A stretch of DNA of 64,000 nucleotides from Exiguobacterium sp. s146 (GTDB taxonomy: Bacteria > Bacillota > Bacilli > Exiguobacteriales > Exiguobacteriaceae), in NCBI RefSeq assembly GCF_018618415.1, contig NZ_JACSMA010000002.1, positions 62,001-126,000 on the forward strand, in the 5' to 3' direction. Positions 8,300-17,326 of this stretch are shown here, piece after piece. Both the position numbers and the translations under genes were made by a program. How positions within the stretch are numbered: the first letter of the stretch is position 1; every line of letters starts with the position of its first letter. The notes under the pieces are model-generated. The model saw only the letters and a program-made list of their open reading frames with translations, ran no database searches and was not told the origin of the DNA.

Positions 8300-8752
8300 A
8301 TGATTATGCCAAGACAAGACGCAGCCGATCAGTTCGTGAAACTGATTCCATTAATTCGCCGGAAGTTGTTACGTCGTTCCGACCTTCCGCAAATCCCAAA
8401 CTTAAACTTTTCCCACTTTCATCTCCTCATGTTGATTGAAGATGAAGGCGCAGTCACGAACGGGCATATCAGTGAGACGTTATCGATTGCCCCGCCGAAC
8501 GTGACGCCGCTCATCACGAAGCTCGTCGAGGAAGGCTATATCACCCGCGTGCCAGACGAACGCGATCGCCGGGTCATCTGGAACCAACTGACCGATAAGG
8601 GCGAACTTGTCCTCCGCGAGCGCCGCGATTCGTTTCGCCGGCTGTTCGAGGACCGTCTCGCGTTTCTGAACGATGAAGAGACGGACCGCCTGTTTGACAG
8701 TTTGAAGACGTTGACGGAGATCGTCGAGAAGATGGATAAGAGCGAGGGATGA
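8300..8752 (+). CDS. MarR-family transcriptional regulator
   Basis: Small DNA-binding repressor, 150 residues, probably a homodimer. The central winged helix-turn-helix is visible: HISETLSIAPPNVTPLITKLVEEGYITRVPDERDRR (shown here only as its landmarks: APPNVTPLI recognition helix, then the wing RVPDERDRRVIW). It has the family pattern of flanking dimerisation helices. Two ATGs lie close together (8300 and 8306); AGGAAG precedes both. The ligand and targets are unknown; the immediate neighbours are divergent adhE and the downstream YeeI-type gene, and the intergenic cre may contribute to its control. Confidence 0.85.
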   Translation: MIMPRQDAADQFVKLIPLIRRKLLRRSDLPQIPNLNFSHFHLLMLIEDEGAVTNGHISETLSIAPPNVTPLITKLVEEGYITRVPDERDRRVIWNQLTDKGELVLRERRDSFRRLFEDRLAFLNDEETDRLFDSLKTLTEIVEKMDKSEG

Positions 8753-8831
8753 TTTTTGCTCGTCAACATCCACGTCTTCTTATATAATCGAGGATGAATC
8801 AATCGAACAATGGAAAGAGAGATGACATGTA

Positions 8832-9542
8832 ATGGGTCGTAAATGGAACAACATTAAAGAGAAAAAGGCGTCAAAAGACGCCAATACGAGTCGCATCTAC
8901 GCGAAGTTCGGCCGTGAAATCTACGTAGCCGCCCGTCAAGGGGAACCAGATCCAGAATCAAACCAAGCGCTCAAGTTCGTCGTCGAACGGGCGAAGACGT
9001 ATAACGTCCCGCGCGCCATCATCGACCGCGCCATCGACAAAGCAAAAGGCGGCGACGAAGAGAACTTCGACGAGCTCCGCTATGAAGGGTTCGGGCCGAA
9101 CGGCTCGATGCTCATCGTCGACACGCTCACGAACAACGTCAACCGGACGGCATCTGAAGTCCGGGCCGCATTCGGTAAAAATGGCGGCAACATGGGTGTC
9201 AGCGGCTCGGTCGCTTACATGTTCGACGCGACGGCCGTCATCGGTGTCAACGGCATGTCTGCTGACGACGTACTTGAACTCATGATGGAACACGACCTCG
9301 ACGTCCGTGATGTCATCGAAGAAGATGAGACGGTAATCGTCTATGCGGAACCAGAAGCGTTCCATGCCGTCCAGACTGCCTTCAAAGCAGCGGGCATCGA
9401 GACGTTCGAAGTCGCCGAGTTGACGATGTTGCCACAAAACGAGATCGCCCTCGACGACGAGTCGAAAGAACAGTTCGAAAAACTGCTCGACGTCCTCGAA
9501 GACCTCGAAGACGTGCGCCAGGTGTACCATAACGTGGAATGA
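8832..9542 (+). CDS. YebC/PmpR family protein, YeeN/YeeI subgroup
   Basis: 236-residue member of the YebC/TACO1 family. The start [16 protein letters not shown], with [16 protein letters not shown] and [14 protein letters not shown], is typical of the YeeN (E. coli) / YeeI (B. subtilis) branch, as is [17 protein letters not shown]. Long annotated as transcription regulators, these proteins are now linked to relief of ribosome stalling at proline-rich sequences, so a translation role is more likely. A -10-like TATAAT at 8783-8788 suggests its own promoter. Start is ATG with AAGAGAGATG upstream. It ends in a strong terminator. Confidence 0.93.
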   Translation: MGRKWNNIKEKKASKDANTSRIYAKFGREIYVAARQGEPDPESNQALKFVVERAKTYNVPRAIIDRAIDKAKGGDEENFDELRYEGFGPNGSMLIVDTLTNNVNRTASEVRAAFGKNGGNMGVSGSVAYMFDATAVIGVNGMSADDVLELMMEHDLDVRDVIEEDETVIVYAEPEAFHAVQTAFKAAGIETFEVAELTMLPQNEIALDDESKEQFEKLLDVLEDLEDVRQVYHNVE

Positions 9543-9551
9543 TCACGAACG

Positions 9552-9583
9552 AGCGATAACTTTTCGGAGTTATCGCTTTTTTT
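9552..9583 (+). terminator. terminator of the YebC-family gene
   Basis: AGCGATAAC and GTTATCGCT arms with an 8-nt loop, followed by seven T. Confidence 0.9.
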
Positions 9584-9594
9584 GAACAATCGAT

Positions 9595-9622
9595 TTGACA
9601 ACCCGAAACACGTATGTTAAAT
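9595..9622 (+). promoter_or_regulatory. putative promoter of the YuiF-like antiporter gene
   Basis: Perfect -35 TTGACA (9595-9600), 16-base spacer, -10 candidate TTAAAT (9617-9622). Confidence 0.45.
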
Positions 9623-9687
9623 TTCAAAAGTCTTTATCATATTAAAGCGATAATAAGAGAAAGAGTTTTGAATGAAAGGTGTTGGAA

Positions 9688-11010
9688 ATGATGAATGCTG
9701 TCTTATTAGCTGTTATCGTATTATTCGCGCTCGCGATCAGTCGCGTGCACATCGTCTTGTCGCTCATCTTGGCCGCCGTCGTCGGTGGTCTGGTCGGAGG
9801 TCTCGGATTCAATGAGACGTTGACCGCCTTCAGTGACGGGCTCGGCGGAGGCGCGACAATCGCCCTCAGTTACGCCTTGCTCGGTGCCTTCGCCGTCGGT
9901 CTATCGAAAACAGGGCTCCCGGACGTCTTGGCTGAAAAGTTGATCAGCATGTCAGGACGTGACGTCACCGGTAAAAGTGTGACACGGGTCAAGGCGTTGT
10001 TGCTATCGTTCCTCTTATTACTCGCGATCAGCTCGCAGAACGCGCTACCGATTCACATCGCGTTCATCCCGATTGTCATCCCGCCGCTCCTCGTACTGTT
10101 TAACGAGTTGAAGCTCGACCGCCGTCTTGTCGCGACGATTCTCACGTTCGGTCTCGTCACGCCGTACATGTTGCTCCCGGTCGGATTCGGTGGCATTTAC
10201 TTGAATGAGATTTTGCTGCCGAACGTGGAGACGAACGGCATGACCGTCGGCGATGTCAACATCGTCAGCATCATGGCCATCCCGGCCCTCGGGATGCTCG
10301 TCGGTCTCATCACCGCCTTCTTCCACTATCGGAAGCCGCGTTCATATGAGACGATTCAACTCGGGCCAAGCGACTATGAGGTCCGGACGCTGAGCCCGCT
10401 CAAGATTTGGCTCACGGCCGCCGTCATCCTCGTCGTGCTCGTCGTCCAGCTCCAGACCGAGTCGATGATCGCCTCGGCCGTCACAGGACTCGTCTTGTTG
10501 ACGTTGCTTCGCCTCATCCCTTGGTCAGAGGCTGATGACATCTTCACGAGCGGCATGCGCATGATGGCCTTTATCGGCTTCGTCATGATCGCAGCGAGCG
10601 GTTTTGCCGCCGTCATCCGTGCGACCGGTGCCATCGAACCGCTCGTCAGTGGCGCGAGCGGCATCATGGGCGACTCACAATTTGTGGCCGCACTCGTCAT
10701 GCTCCTCGTCGGACTCGTCATCACGCTCGGCATCGGTTCGAGTTTCTCGACGGTTCCGATTATCTCAGCCATCTTCGTCCCGCTTTGCATCCAGTACGGT
10801 TTCTCGGTCGAGGCGACGATCGCCATCATCGGGACGGCCGGTGCGCTCGGTGACGCCGGTAGCCCGGCGAGTGACTCGACACTCGGACCGACGAGCGGCT
10901 TGAACGCCGACGGTCAACACGACCACTTGCGTGAGACGGTGTGGCCGACGTTCCTCCACTACAATATCCCGCTCATCATCTTCGGCTTGATTGCCGCCAT
11001 GGTGTTGTAA
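9688..11010 (+). CDS. YuiF-like Na+/H+ antiporter family membrane protein
   Basis: Integral membrane transporter of the NhaC/ion-transporter superfamily, about 440 residues with roughly ten or more hydrophobic segments. Diagnostic stretches are GGGATIALSYALLGAF, a polar GIGSSFSTVPI loop, and the C-terminal GDAGSPASDSTLGPTSGL motif with NADGQHDH, which is characteristic of the YuiF branch. Annotated in databases as Na+/H+ antiporters, but amino-acid transport is also possible; the substrate is not shown by sequence. I start at ATG 9688 because AAAGGTG lies six bases upstream; a GTG three codons earlier is an alternative. Its stop abuts the stop of the small convergent gene at 11011. Confidence 0.85.
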   Translation: MMNAVLLAVIVLFALAISRVHIVLSLILAAVVGGLVGGLGFNETLTAFSDGLGGGATIALSYALLGAFAVGLSKTGLPDVLAEKLISMSGRDVTGKSVTRVKALLLSFLLLLAISSQNALPIHIAFIPIVIPPLLVLFNELKLDRRLVATILTFGLVTPYMLLPVGFGGIYLNEILLPNVETNGMTVGDVNIVSIMAIPALGMLVGLITAFFHYRKPRSYETIQLGPSDYEVRTLSPLKIWLTAAVILVVLVVQLQTESMIASAVTGLVLLTLLRLIPWSEADDIFTSGMRMMAFIGFVMIAASGFAAVIRATGAIEPLVSGASGIMGDSQFVAALVMLLVGLVITLGIGSSFSTVPIISAIFVPLCIQYGFSVEATIAIIGTAGALGDAGSPASDSTLGPTSGLNADGQHDHLRETVWPTFLHYNIPLIIFGLIAAMVL

Positions 11011-11103
11011 TCACTTCCGATTGCGCCTTGCGTAAATCGTGCCGAGCAAGACGAGCACGAGTAAGAACCAAATCCCGGTATACATGAGGATTTCGATAAT
11101 CAT
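11011..11103 (-). CDS. 30-residue single-span membrane peptide
   Basis: ATG at 11103 preceded by AGGAGGAATTAGC, an excellent ribosome-binding site. The product begins MIIEILMYTG, has one hydrophobic span (IWFLLVLVLLGTIY) and ends in a basic tail ARRNRK, consistent with an N-out or N-in single-pass protein with a positive anchor. It ends exactly next to the antiporter stop, tail to tail. I do not recognise it. The ribosome-binding site, hydrophobic pattern and charged tail argue for a real gene. Upstream is the glt terminator, so its promoter must lie in 11104-11130, a very short interval, or it is transcribed by readthrough from gltD. Confidence 0.65.
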   Translation of the reverse strand: MIIEILMYTGIWFLLVLVLLGTIYARRNRK

Positions 11104-11129
11104 TGCTAATTCCTCCTAAATGTCCATGT

Positions 11130-11162
11130 AAAAAGGAGCGACGATTTCGTCGCTCCTTTTTA
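11130..11162 (-). terminator. terminator of gltBD
   Basis: AAAAAGGAGCGACGA and TCGTCGCTCCTTTTT arms around a tiny loop. The last stem bases overlap the gltD stop codon. T-runs on both sides. Confidence 0.88.
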
Positions 11163-12611
11163 TGATGAAGTTTTTAGCTGTTGTTGACAAGTGTTCAAGT
11201 ATCCGTCGACGGTGTCCGCGACTTCGCGGCCCTCTCGGATTGCCCAAACAATCAAGCTTTGTCCCCGTCTCGCATCCCCTGCGACAAACACACCCTCGAC
11301 GTTCGACGTATAGTCATGGTTCGCCTCGATGCCGACTTTCCGAAGTTCACCCTCCGGTCGCTCGAATCCGATGGCGACGAGCACGAGATCGGCTGGATAC
11401 GTCTCGACCGAACCGTCGACGACGAAGAATGTCGCCTGTCCGTCCGGTTTGACGATTTTCTCCATCCGTTCCGTCTCAATCCCGACGACCCGGTCCCCTT
11501 GTTTGATGACCCGGTTCGAGCGGATCAAATACGTGCGCGGGTCACGGTCGAAGTGTTCGATTGCTTCCGCGTAGGCGTAATCGGTCGATAACGTGTCCGG
11601 TTGGAGCGGCCACGGCCGTTCCGGTGCCCGGAACATGCCTTTCTCCGGATGTTTCCCGAACTGCGTCACCGACTTGGCGCCTTGACGGATTGCCGTCGCC
11701 ACACAGTCCGCGCCCGTATCCCCGCCACCGATGACGATGACGTCTTTCCCGTTCGCATCGTATCGGGCGTCGAGCGCTTTGCCGCCGAGCGTACGCGTCG
11801 ACTCGGTCAAATAATCCATCGCCGGCTCGACGCCTGTGGCATCATCCCCATCGATGCCGAGCGTACGTTGTTTTTGAGCCCCCGTCGCGAGAATGACGGC
11901 ATCGTACGTATGACGGAGCGATTCGATCGTCACGTCGGTCCCGACATTGACGCCCGTCTTGAAGCGAACCCCCTCCACCTCGAGCAGACGTACACGACGC
12001 CGGACGACGTCCTTCTCGAGTTTCATGTTCGGGATGCCATAGAACAACAGGCCGCCCGCTTCGTCCGCTTTTTCATAAATCGTGACCGCATGTCCGAGTT
12101 GGTTCAACTGATCGGCCGCCGCGAGTCCGGCCGGCCCGCTGCCGATGATGGCGACACGGCGTCCGGTCCGCTTTTGGACGTGACGAGGTTTGACCCAGCC
12201 TTCCTCGAAGGCACGGTCGATAATCGTCCGCTCAATCGATTTGATGGCGACCGGGTCCTCGCTGATGCCGAGCGTACAGGATCCTTCACACGGAGCCGGA
12301 CAGACACGTCCCGTGAACTCCGGGAAGTTGTTCGTCTCTATCAAGCGCTCATAGGCGCGGTACCAGTCTTGATCCGTCACGAGCTTGTTCCACTCTGGGA
12401 TCAAGTTGTGAATCGGACAACCGATCGTCTCTTGTCCAATCATGTCCCCGACGTGACAGAACGGCGTGCCGCAATCCATGCAGCGCTCGGCTTGTTTGAC
12501 AATCGGTCCGTCTTCCATGCGGGAAGCGTATTCGTTATAATCATGAACCCGTTCGACGACAGAACGCTCCGGCAATGTCTGTCGCGGGATATCGATAAAT
12601 TTATGTCTCAT
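11160..12611 (-). CDS. gltD: glutamate synthase small subunit
   Basis: NADPH-oxidising, FAD-containing subunit of GOGAT that passes electrons to GltB through iron-sulfur clusters. 483 residues. N-terminal cysteine motifs ERCMDCGTPFCH and CPIHNLIPEWN plus CPAPCEGSC (first 110 residues) bind the 4Fe-4S clusters. An FAD GxGxxG (IIGSGPAGLAAA, about 151-162) and a second NADPH-binding dinucleotide fold (VIGGGDTGADC) follow. Its ATG overlaps the gltB stop by four bases, so the two are co-translated. The gene closes the gltBD operon. Confidence 0.97.
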   Translation of the reverse strand: MRHKFIDIPRQTLPERSVVERVHDYNEYASRMEDGPIVKQAERCMDCGTPFCHVGDMIGQETIGCPIHNLIPEWNKLVTDQDWYRAYERLIETNNFPEFTGRVCPAPCEGSCTLGISEDPVAIKSIERTIIDRAFEEGWVKPRHVQKRTGRRVAIIGSGPAGLAAADQLNQLGHAVTIYEKADEAGGLLFYGIPNMKLEKDVVRRRVRLLEVEGVRFKTGVNVGTDVTIESLRHTYDAVILATGAQKQRTLGIDGDDATGVEPAMDYLTESTRTLGGKALDARYDANGKDVIVIGGGDTGADCVATAIRQGAKSVTQFGKHPEKGMFRAPERPWPLQPDTLSTDYAYAEAIEHFDRDPRTYLIRSNRVIKQGDRVVGIETERMEKIVKPDGQATFFVVDGSVETYPADLVLVAIGFERPEGELRKVGIEANHDYTSNVEGVFVAGDARRGQSLIVWAIREGREVADTVDGYLNTCQQQLKTSS

Positions 12612-15600
12612 ACTCCCCCTCCTTCAGTCACGACACGGAATAGTTCGAGGGCGCGGTCGGCGTCACTCAATTCGGGACGCGTCGCCTCGATGTGACGCAT
12701 GACGTCAAGCACGTTCGCATAGTCACGCGGTACGATTTTGACGAAGCGTTTGCGTTCTTGCTCGAACGCCTCGAGCACGGCTCTCGCTTTGACACTGTCC
12801 GTGTGGAACTGGTGCATCTCGAGCAGTGCATAAATCTGTTCGGCATCCTCGTCGGTCAACTCACGGTCGACCGAGACGAGCTCTTGGTTGACGAGCTGTT
12901 CGTACGCTTGATCGCCGTATAGATAGGCGACCCCGCCCGACATCCCGGCACCGAAGTTACGTCCGACCGTCCCGAGGACGACGACCGTACCGCCGGTCAT
13001 ATATTCACAGCCATGGTCGCCGACGCCTTCCGTCACGGCGACGGCGCCCGAGTTACGGACGGCGAACCGCTCTCCGACATGACCGTTGAAGAATGCCATT
13101 CCCGACGTCGCGCCATACAGACAGACGTTACCGGCAATGACTTGTTCACTCTCTTCAAACGGGGCATGTTTCTCGGCGATGACGGCGAGCTTTCCACCGC
13201 TCAGGCCTTTGCCGACGTAGTCGTTGGCGTCACCGATGACCGAGATGGTGATCCCGTTCGGCAAGAAGGCACCGAGGCTTTGTCCGGCCGAACCGCTGAG
13301 ACGGAGTGAAATCGTGTCCTCGGCGAGTCCGACGTTGCCGTGCACTTTCGTCACTTCATGACCGAGCATCGTTCCGACGGCGCGGTCCGTATTGCGGACG
13401 CGTCCGACGAAGAACGTCGGTTGGAGCGATTTGATGGAACGCGAGACGGCCGGGATCAATTTGCGGTGATCATATGACTGATAGGCCGGATGGGCCAACT
13501 CCTCTTTCTCCGGCAAAGCCGTCGGAATCGACAGCATCGGTGTCAAATCGAGCGTTTTCGCTTTCGGATGTGCTTGCTTCCAGGCACTCTCCTCCAACAA
13601 ATCGGTCCGCCCGATGACGTCACGAAGCGAGGTCGCCCCGAGCGAGGCTAAAATCTCGCGAACCTCTTCGGCGAGGAACGTCATCAAGTTGACGACATGT
13701 TCGGGTTTCCCCATGAACTTCGCACGCAACGCCGGGTCTTGGGTGGCGACACCGACCGGGCACGTATCGAGGTGACACGCCCGCATCATGATGCAGCCGA
13801 GCACGACGAGCGGTGCCGTCGCGAACGCGTATTCCTCGGCACCGAAGATGGCGGCGAGGACGATGTCGCGTCCGGTCATGAGCTTACCGTCGGTCTCGAG
13901 TGTGACGCGGCCACGCAAGCCGTTCAAGGCGAGAGTCTGGTGCGTCTCTAGCAAGCCGAGCTCCCACGGGAGTCCTGTATGCTTGATTGACGTCCGTGGC
14001 GACGCCCCGGTCCCTCCGTCATAGCCGCTGATGACGATCGTATCGGCGTTCGCCTTGGCGACACCGGCGGCGATTGTCCCGACCCCTGACTTCGAAACGA
14101 GCTTGACGCTGATTTTCGCGTTCGGATTGACGTGCTTCAAGTCGAAGATGAGTTGCGCCAAGTCTTCAATCGAATAGATGTCGTGGTGCGGCGGCGGCGA
14201 GATGAGTCCGACGCCTGGGACAGAGCCGCGCACTTCGGCGACCCATGGGTACACTTTGTTCCCAGGCAATTGTCCGCCCTCACCCGGCTTCGCCCCTTGC
14301 GCCATCTTGATTTGAATCTCGTCGGCGTGATACAAGTATTCGGCCGTCACGCCGAAACGTCCACTCGCGACTTGTTTGATGCGACTGACCCGCTCGCTTC
14401 CGTCCTCATCCGGCGTAAAGCGATTGCGATCCTCCCCACCTTCCCCGGAGTTGCTCTTGCCGCCGATTCGGTTCATGGCGATGGCGAGCGTCTCATGGGC
14501 CTCTTTTGACAAGGATCCGAATGACATCGCTCCCGTTTTGAAGCGGCTGACAATCGATGCGACCGATTCGACTTCGTCAAGCGGAATCGCATCCTGTTGT
14601 TTAAACGCGAACAATTGGCGCAAGAATTGACCTGACGACTCATGAAGTTTGACGTAGGCGTCATAATACCGGCGCTCGTTCTCACGGCAGGCACGTTGCA
14701 AGAGATGAATCGTCTTCGGATTGAAGGCGTGTTCTTCCCCGTCGGCGCGCCACTGGAAGTCGGTCCCGGTCTCGAGTGGTCGCTCCCGCTTATAGGCAGC
14801 CTCATGCTGACGGCGCGACTCGTCTTCAAGTTCGGTGAAACCGACACCGGACAACTGGGACGTCGTCCCACGGAAGTGACGCTCAATCAAGGCTCGGTCG
14901 ATGCCGACCGCCTCGAAGATTTGGGCGCCGCGGTAACTTTGGACGGTCGAGATGCCCATCTTCGACATGATTTTGACGATACCGTCGACCGAGGCCGACT
15001 GATAGCGACGGACCGCCTCATCGAATGAATAATACAATTGGCCGGCCTCGACCGCCTCGGCGATCGTCGCATAGGCGAGATACGGATAGACGGCGTCGGC
15101 GCCGTACCCGATCAAAGCGGCCGCTTGATGGACTTCACGTACTTCGCCGCTCTCGGCGACGAGACTGCACGATGCCCGAAGGTTGACACGAATCAAGTGT
15201 TGATGGACGGCGCTCAGTACGAGGAGGGCCGGCATCGCCAGCATATCTTCATTCATGTTGCGGTCCGACAAGACGATGACGTCGGCGCCATCGCGGATCA
15301 GTCCATCGACTTGCTCAAACAGCGCCTCTAGCGAAGCTTCTAAATCGTGCGCATATGACGTATCGACCCGCTCGACGCGCAGCGTTTCGTTCACTTTCTC
15401 GAGCGCGGCGGCATCGAGGAACGGATGTTTGAGCCAGACGCGACGGGCGTGACCTCGTCCGGTATGGACCGGGTTCGCTTGAGGCCCGAGCCAAGTGAAT
15501 GTCGCCGTGACGATTTTTTCACGCAACGCATCGATTGGCGGGTTCGTGACTTGGGCGAAGTGCTGTTTAAAGTAATGGAACAAAGAGCGTGGCCGCTCGG

Positions 15601-17047
15601 ACAACACCGCGACTGGTTGGTCATGTCCCATCGAGCCGATCGGATCTTTTTTCTCGTGGATGAGCGGGACGAGATATTGTTCAATGTCCTCTTTCGTATA
15701 TCCGAACGCACGCTGCTTCCGATGCAGGTCGGCGACGAACGGCTCGTCGACCGGTCCATCGTTGAGAACGGTCATCTGCTTCAACCATTTACCGTACGGC
15801 TCGGCCCGTGCGATCGTCTGTTTGATTTCATCGTCCGGAATGAGGCGTTTCGACTCGAGATCGATTAACAACAATTGACCCGGTCGAAGGCGCTGCTTTG
15901 ATTTCACATTTTCGGCCTGAACTGGGATGACGCCGCTCTCTGACGACAAAATAAGCTCCCCATCCATCGTTTCGATATAACGCATCGGCCGTAGCCCGTT
16001 CCGATCTAAGATGGCACCGATTTGACGGCCGTCCGTGAAGACGACACCGGTCGGTCCATCCCACGGCTCCATGATGGACGAATGATATTGATAAAAGTCT
16101 TTCTTGAACGGGTCCATTTTCACTTCGGCGAACGGCTCAGGAATGAGCATCATCGCCGTATGGGCGATTGAACGTCCAGTGCGGGTGAAGAACTCGAAGG
16201 CGTTATCGAGCATCGACGAGTCGCTGCCCGTCTCTTGAAGGACCGGGAACAGCTGATTGACGTCTTCGAACAAGTCGGTCGAGGTCACACCTTCGCGGGC
16301 CCGCATCGCATCAATATTTCCGCGGAGCGTATTGATTTCCCCATTATGGACGATCATCCTGTTCGGATGTGCCCGCTCCCATGAGGGGAACGTATTCGTC
16401 GAGAAACGGGAATGGACGATCCCAAACGTGCTTTTATAAGCCGGTGCCTGCAAATCGAGATAGAAGCGCTCGATTTGTTCCGGCGTGAGCATCCCTTTAT
16501 AGACGATTGTCTTCGTCGACAAGCTCGGCATGTACAGGTTCAACGCTTCTGTCTTTTCAATCGTCCGACGAAGCTGATAGAGCGTCCGCTCGTTCGAGTC
16601 ATAGTCCGCGAACGGGCACGAGACGAACCATTGGTAGATGGTCGGCTGTGTCACTCGGGCATGCTCACCGATCGCATGCGGATTGACCGGGACCTCGCGC
16701 CAGGCGATGGTCGCGAAATCGAATTCGTCGGCAATCGCTTCCATCTGGAGTTGCTTGTCCTGCAGTCTCGATTCATCCGGTTGAAAAAACACCATTCCGA
16801 CCGCATAGCGACCTGGCGTCGGCAAGTTCATCGTCTCGAGGAACAGTTCGTGCGGTAGCTCGGTCATGATGCCCGCGCCGTCCCCGGCATCGATGACGCC
16901 TTGCCCGCCCCGGTGTTCTAGCTTACAGAGCATCGATAATGATTTACTGACGATGTCATGTTTTTTCTCTCCATTTAGGTTGACATATAGCCCAATGCCA
17001 CATGCGTCTTTTTCGAATCGTGAATCGTACAAGCCTGTTCGCTTCAT
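12608..17047 (-). CDS. gltB: glutamate synthase large subunit
   Basis: Makes two glutamates from glutamine and 2-oxoglutarate, the main ammonia-assimilation route with glutamine synthetase. 1479 residues, close to the usual 1500. The N-terminal class II amidotransferase domain has its nucleophile at Cys16 (KDACGIG), after a 15-residue propeptide that should be cleaved. The central domain, the FMN/iron-sulfur synthase domain (SGEGGEDRNRF, GAKPGEGGQLPG, cysteines in CIMMRACHLDTCPVG) and the C-terminal beta-helix GXGXG repeats (GNVGLAEDTI, GATSGMAFFNG, GGTVVVLGTVGRNFGAGMSGG) follow in order. RBS GAGAGGGG. First gene of gltBD; no gltC is seen in the window. Confidence 0.97.
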   Translation of the reverse strand: MKRTGLYDSRFEKDACGIGLYVNLNGEKKHDIVSKSLSMLCKLEHRGGQGVIDAGDGAGIMTELPHELFLETMNLPTPGRYAVGMVFFQPDESRLQDKQLQMEAIADEFDFATIAWREVPVNPHAIGEHARVTQPTIYQWFVSCPFADYDSNERTLYQLRRTIEKTEALNLYMPSLSTKTIVYKGMLTPEQIERFYLDLQAPAYKSTFGIVHSRFSTNTFPSWERAHPNRMIVHNGEINTLRGNIDAMRAREGVTSTDLFEDVNQLFPVLQETGSDSSMLDNAFEFFTRTGRSIAHTAMMLIPEPFAEVKMDPFKKDFYQYHSSIMEPWDGPTGVVFTDGRQIGAILDRNGLRPMRYIETMDGELILSSESGVIPVQAENVKSKQRLRPGQLLLIDLESKRLIPDDEIKQTIARAEPYGKWLKQMTVLNDGPVDEPFVADLHRKQRAFGYTKEDIEQYLVPLIHEKKDPIGSMGHDQPVAVLSERPRSLFHYFKQHFAQVTNPPIDALREKIVTATFTWLGPQANPVHTGRGHARRVWLKHPFLDAAALEKVNETLRVERVDTSYAHDLEASLEALFEQVDGLIRDGADVIVLSDRNMNEDMLAMPALLVLSAVHQHLIRVNLRASCSLVAESGEVREVHQAAALIGYGADAVYPYLAYATIAEAVEAGQLYYSFDEAVRRYQSASVDGIVKIMSKMGISTVQSYRGAQIFEAVGIDRALIERHFRGTTSQLSGVGFTELEDESRRQHEAAYKRERPLETGTDFQWRADGEEHAFNPKTIHLLQRACRENERRYYDAYVKLHESSGQFLRQLFAFKQQDAIPLDEVESVASIVSRFKTGAMSFGSLSKEAHETLAIAMNRIGGKSNSGEGGEDRNRFTPDEDGSERVSRIKQVASGRFGVTAEYLYHADEIQIKMAQGAKPGEGGQLPGNKVYPWVAEVRGSVPGVGLISPPPHHDIYSIEDLAQLIFDLKHVNPNAKISVKLVSKSGVGTIAAGVAKANADTIVISGYDGGTGASPRTSIKHTGLPWELGLLETHQTLALNGLRGRVTLETDGKLMTGRDIVLAAIFGAEEYAFATAPLVVLGCIMMRACHLDTCPVGVATQDPALRAKFMGKPEHVVNLMTFLAEEVREILASLGATSLRDVIGRTDLLEESAWKQAHPKAKTLDLTPMLSIPTALPEKEELAHPAYQSYDHRKLIPAVSRSIKSLQPTFFVGRVRNTDRAVGTMLGHEVTKVHGNVGLAEDTISLRLSGSAGQSLGAFLPNGITISVIGDANDYVGKGLSGGKLAVIAEKHAPFEESEQVIAGNVCLYGATSGMAFFNGHVGERFAVRNSGAVAVTEGVGDHGCEYMTGGTVVVLGTVGRNFGAGMSGGVAYLYGDQAYEQLVNQELVSVDRELTDEDAEQIYALLEMHQFHTDSVKARAVLEAFEQERKRFVKIVPRDYANVLDVMRHIEATRPELSDADRALELFRVVTEGGGV

Positions 17048-17131
17048 CGAATCAACCCCTCTCTCTCGATCTTGTTTCGTAAATTTTATTTTGTTCTAAA
17101 TATTCTGATAAATCAAGTGGGTTGTATACTA

Positions 17132-17146
17132 TTCTGCATAACAGAA
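17132..17146 (-). promoter_or_regulatory. LysR-type dyad upstream of gltB
   Basis: TTCTG-CATAA-CAGAA is a perfect 5-5 dyad with an N5 spacer and a T-N11-A core, the shape bound by LysR regulators. Bacillus gltAB is controlled by the LysR protein GltC, which binds dyads of this form but different sequence. The rest of 17048-17280 is AT-rich and gene-free. Confidence 0.35.
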
Positions 17147-17280
17147 ATCGTATTAACTAGATTTGAAAGCGTGTTCATTAGCTTTATCAAGCTATTTATG
17201 AAAATAACTTATAATCCATAAAGAATAATTATCCATGAAATATATTAGTATATAGGTTCACAAGACCTTAAATATTTGTA

Positions 17281-17316
17281 TAAAAAAAGCGATACCCTTA
17301 TCGGCTATCGCTTTGT
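17281..17316 (-). terminator. terminator of the TspO-like gene
   Basis: AAAGCGATA and TATCGCTTT arms with additional C/G pairs, loop around CTTATC, followed on the minus strand by seven T. Confidence 0.85.
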
Positions 17317-17326
17317 TTAAAACAAC

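Noticed and set aside
11601-12695. 364-codon plus-strand frame inside gltD
   Set aside because: Antisense to a clearly coding gene; product is Arg/His-rich without any motif, an effect of the codon bias.
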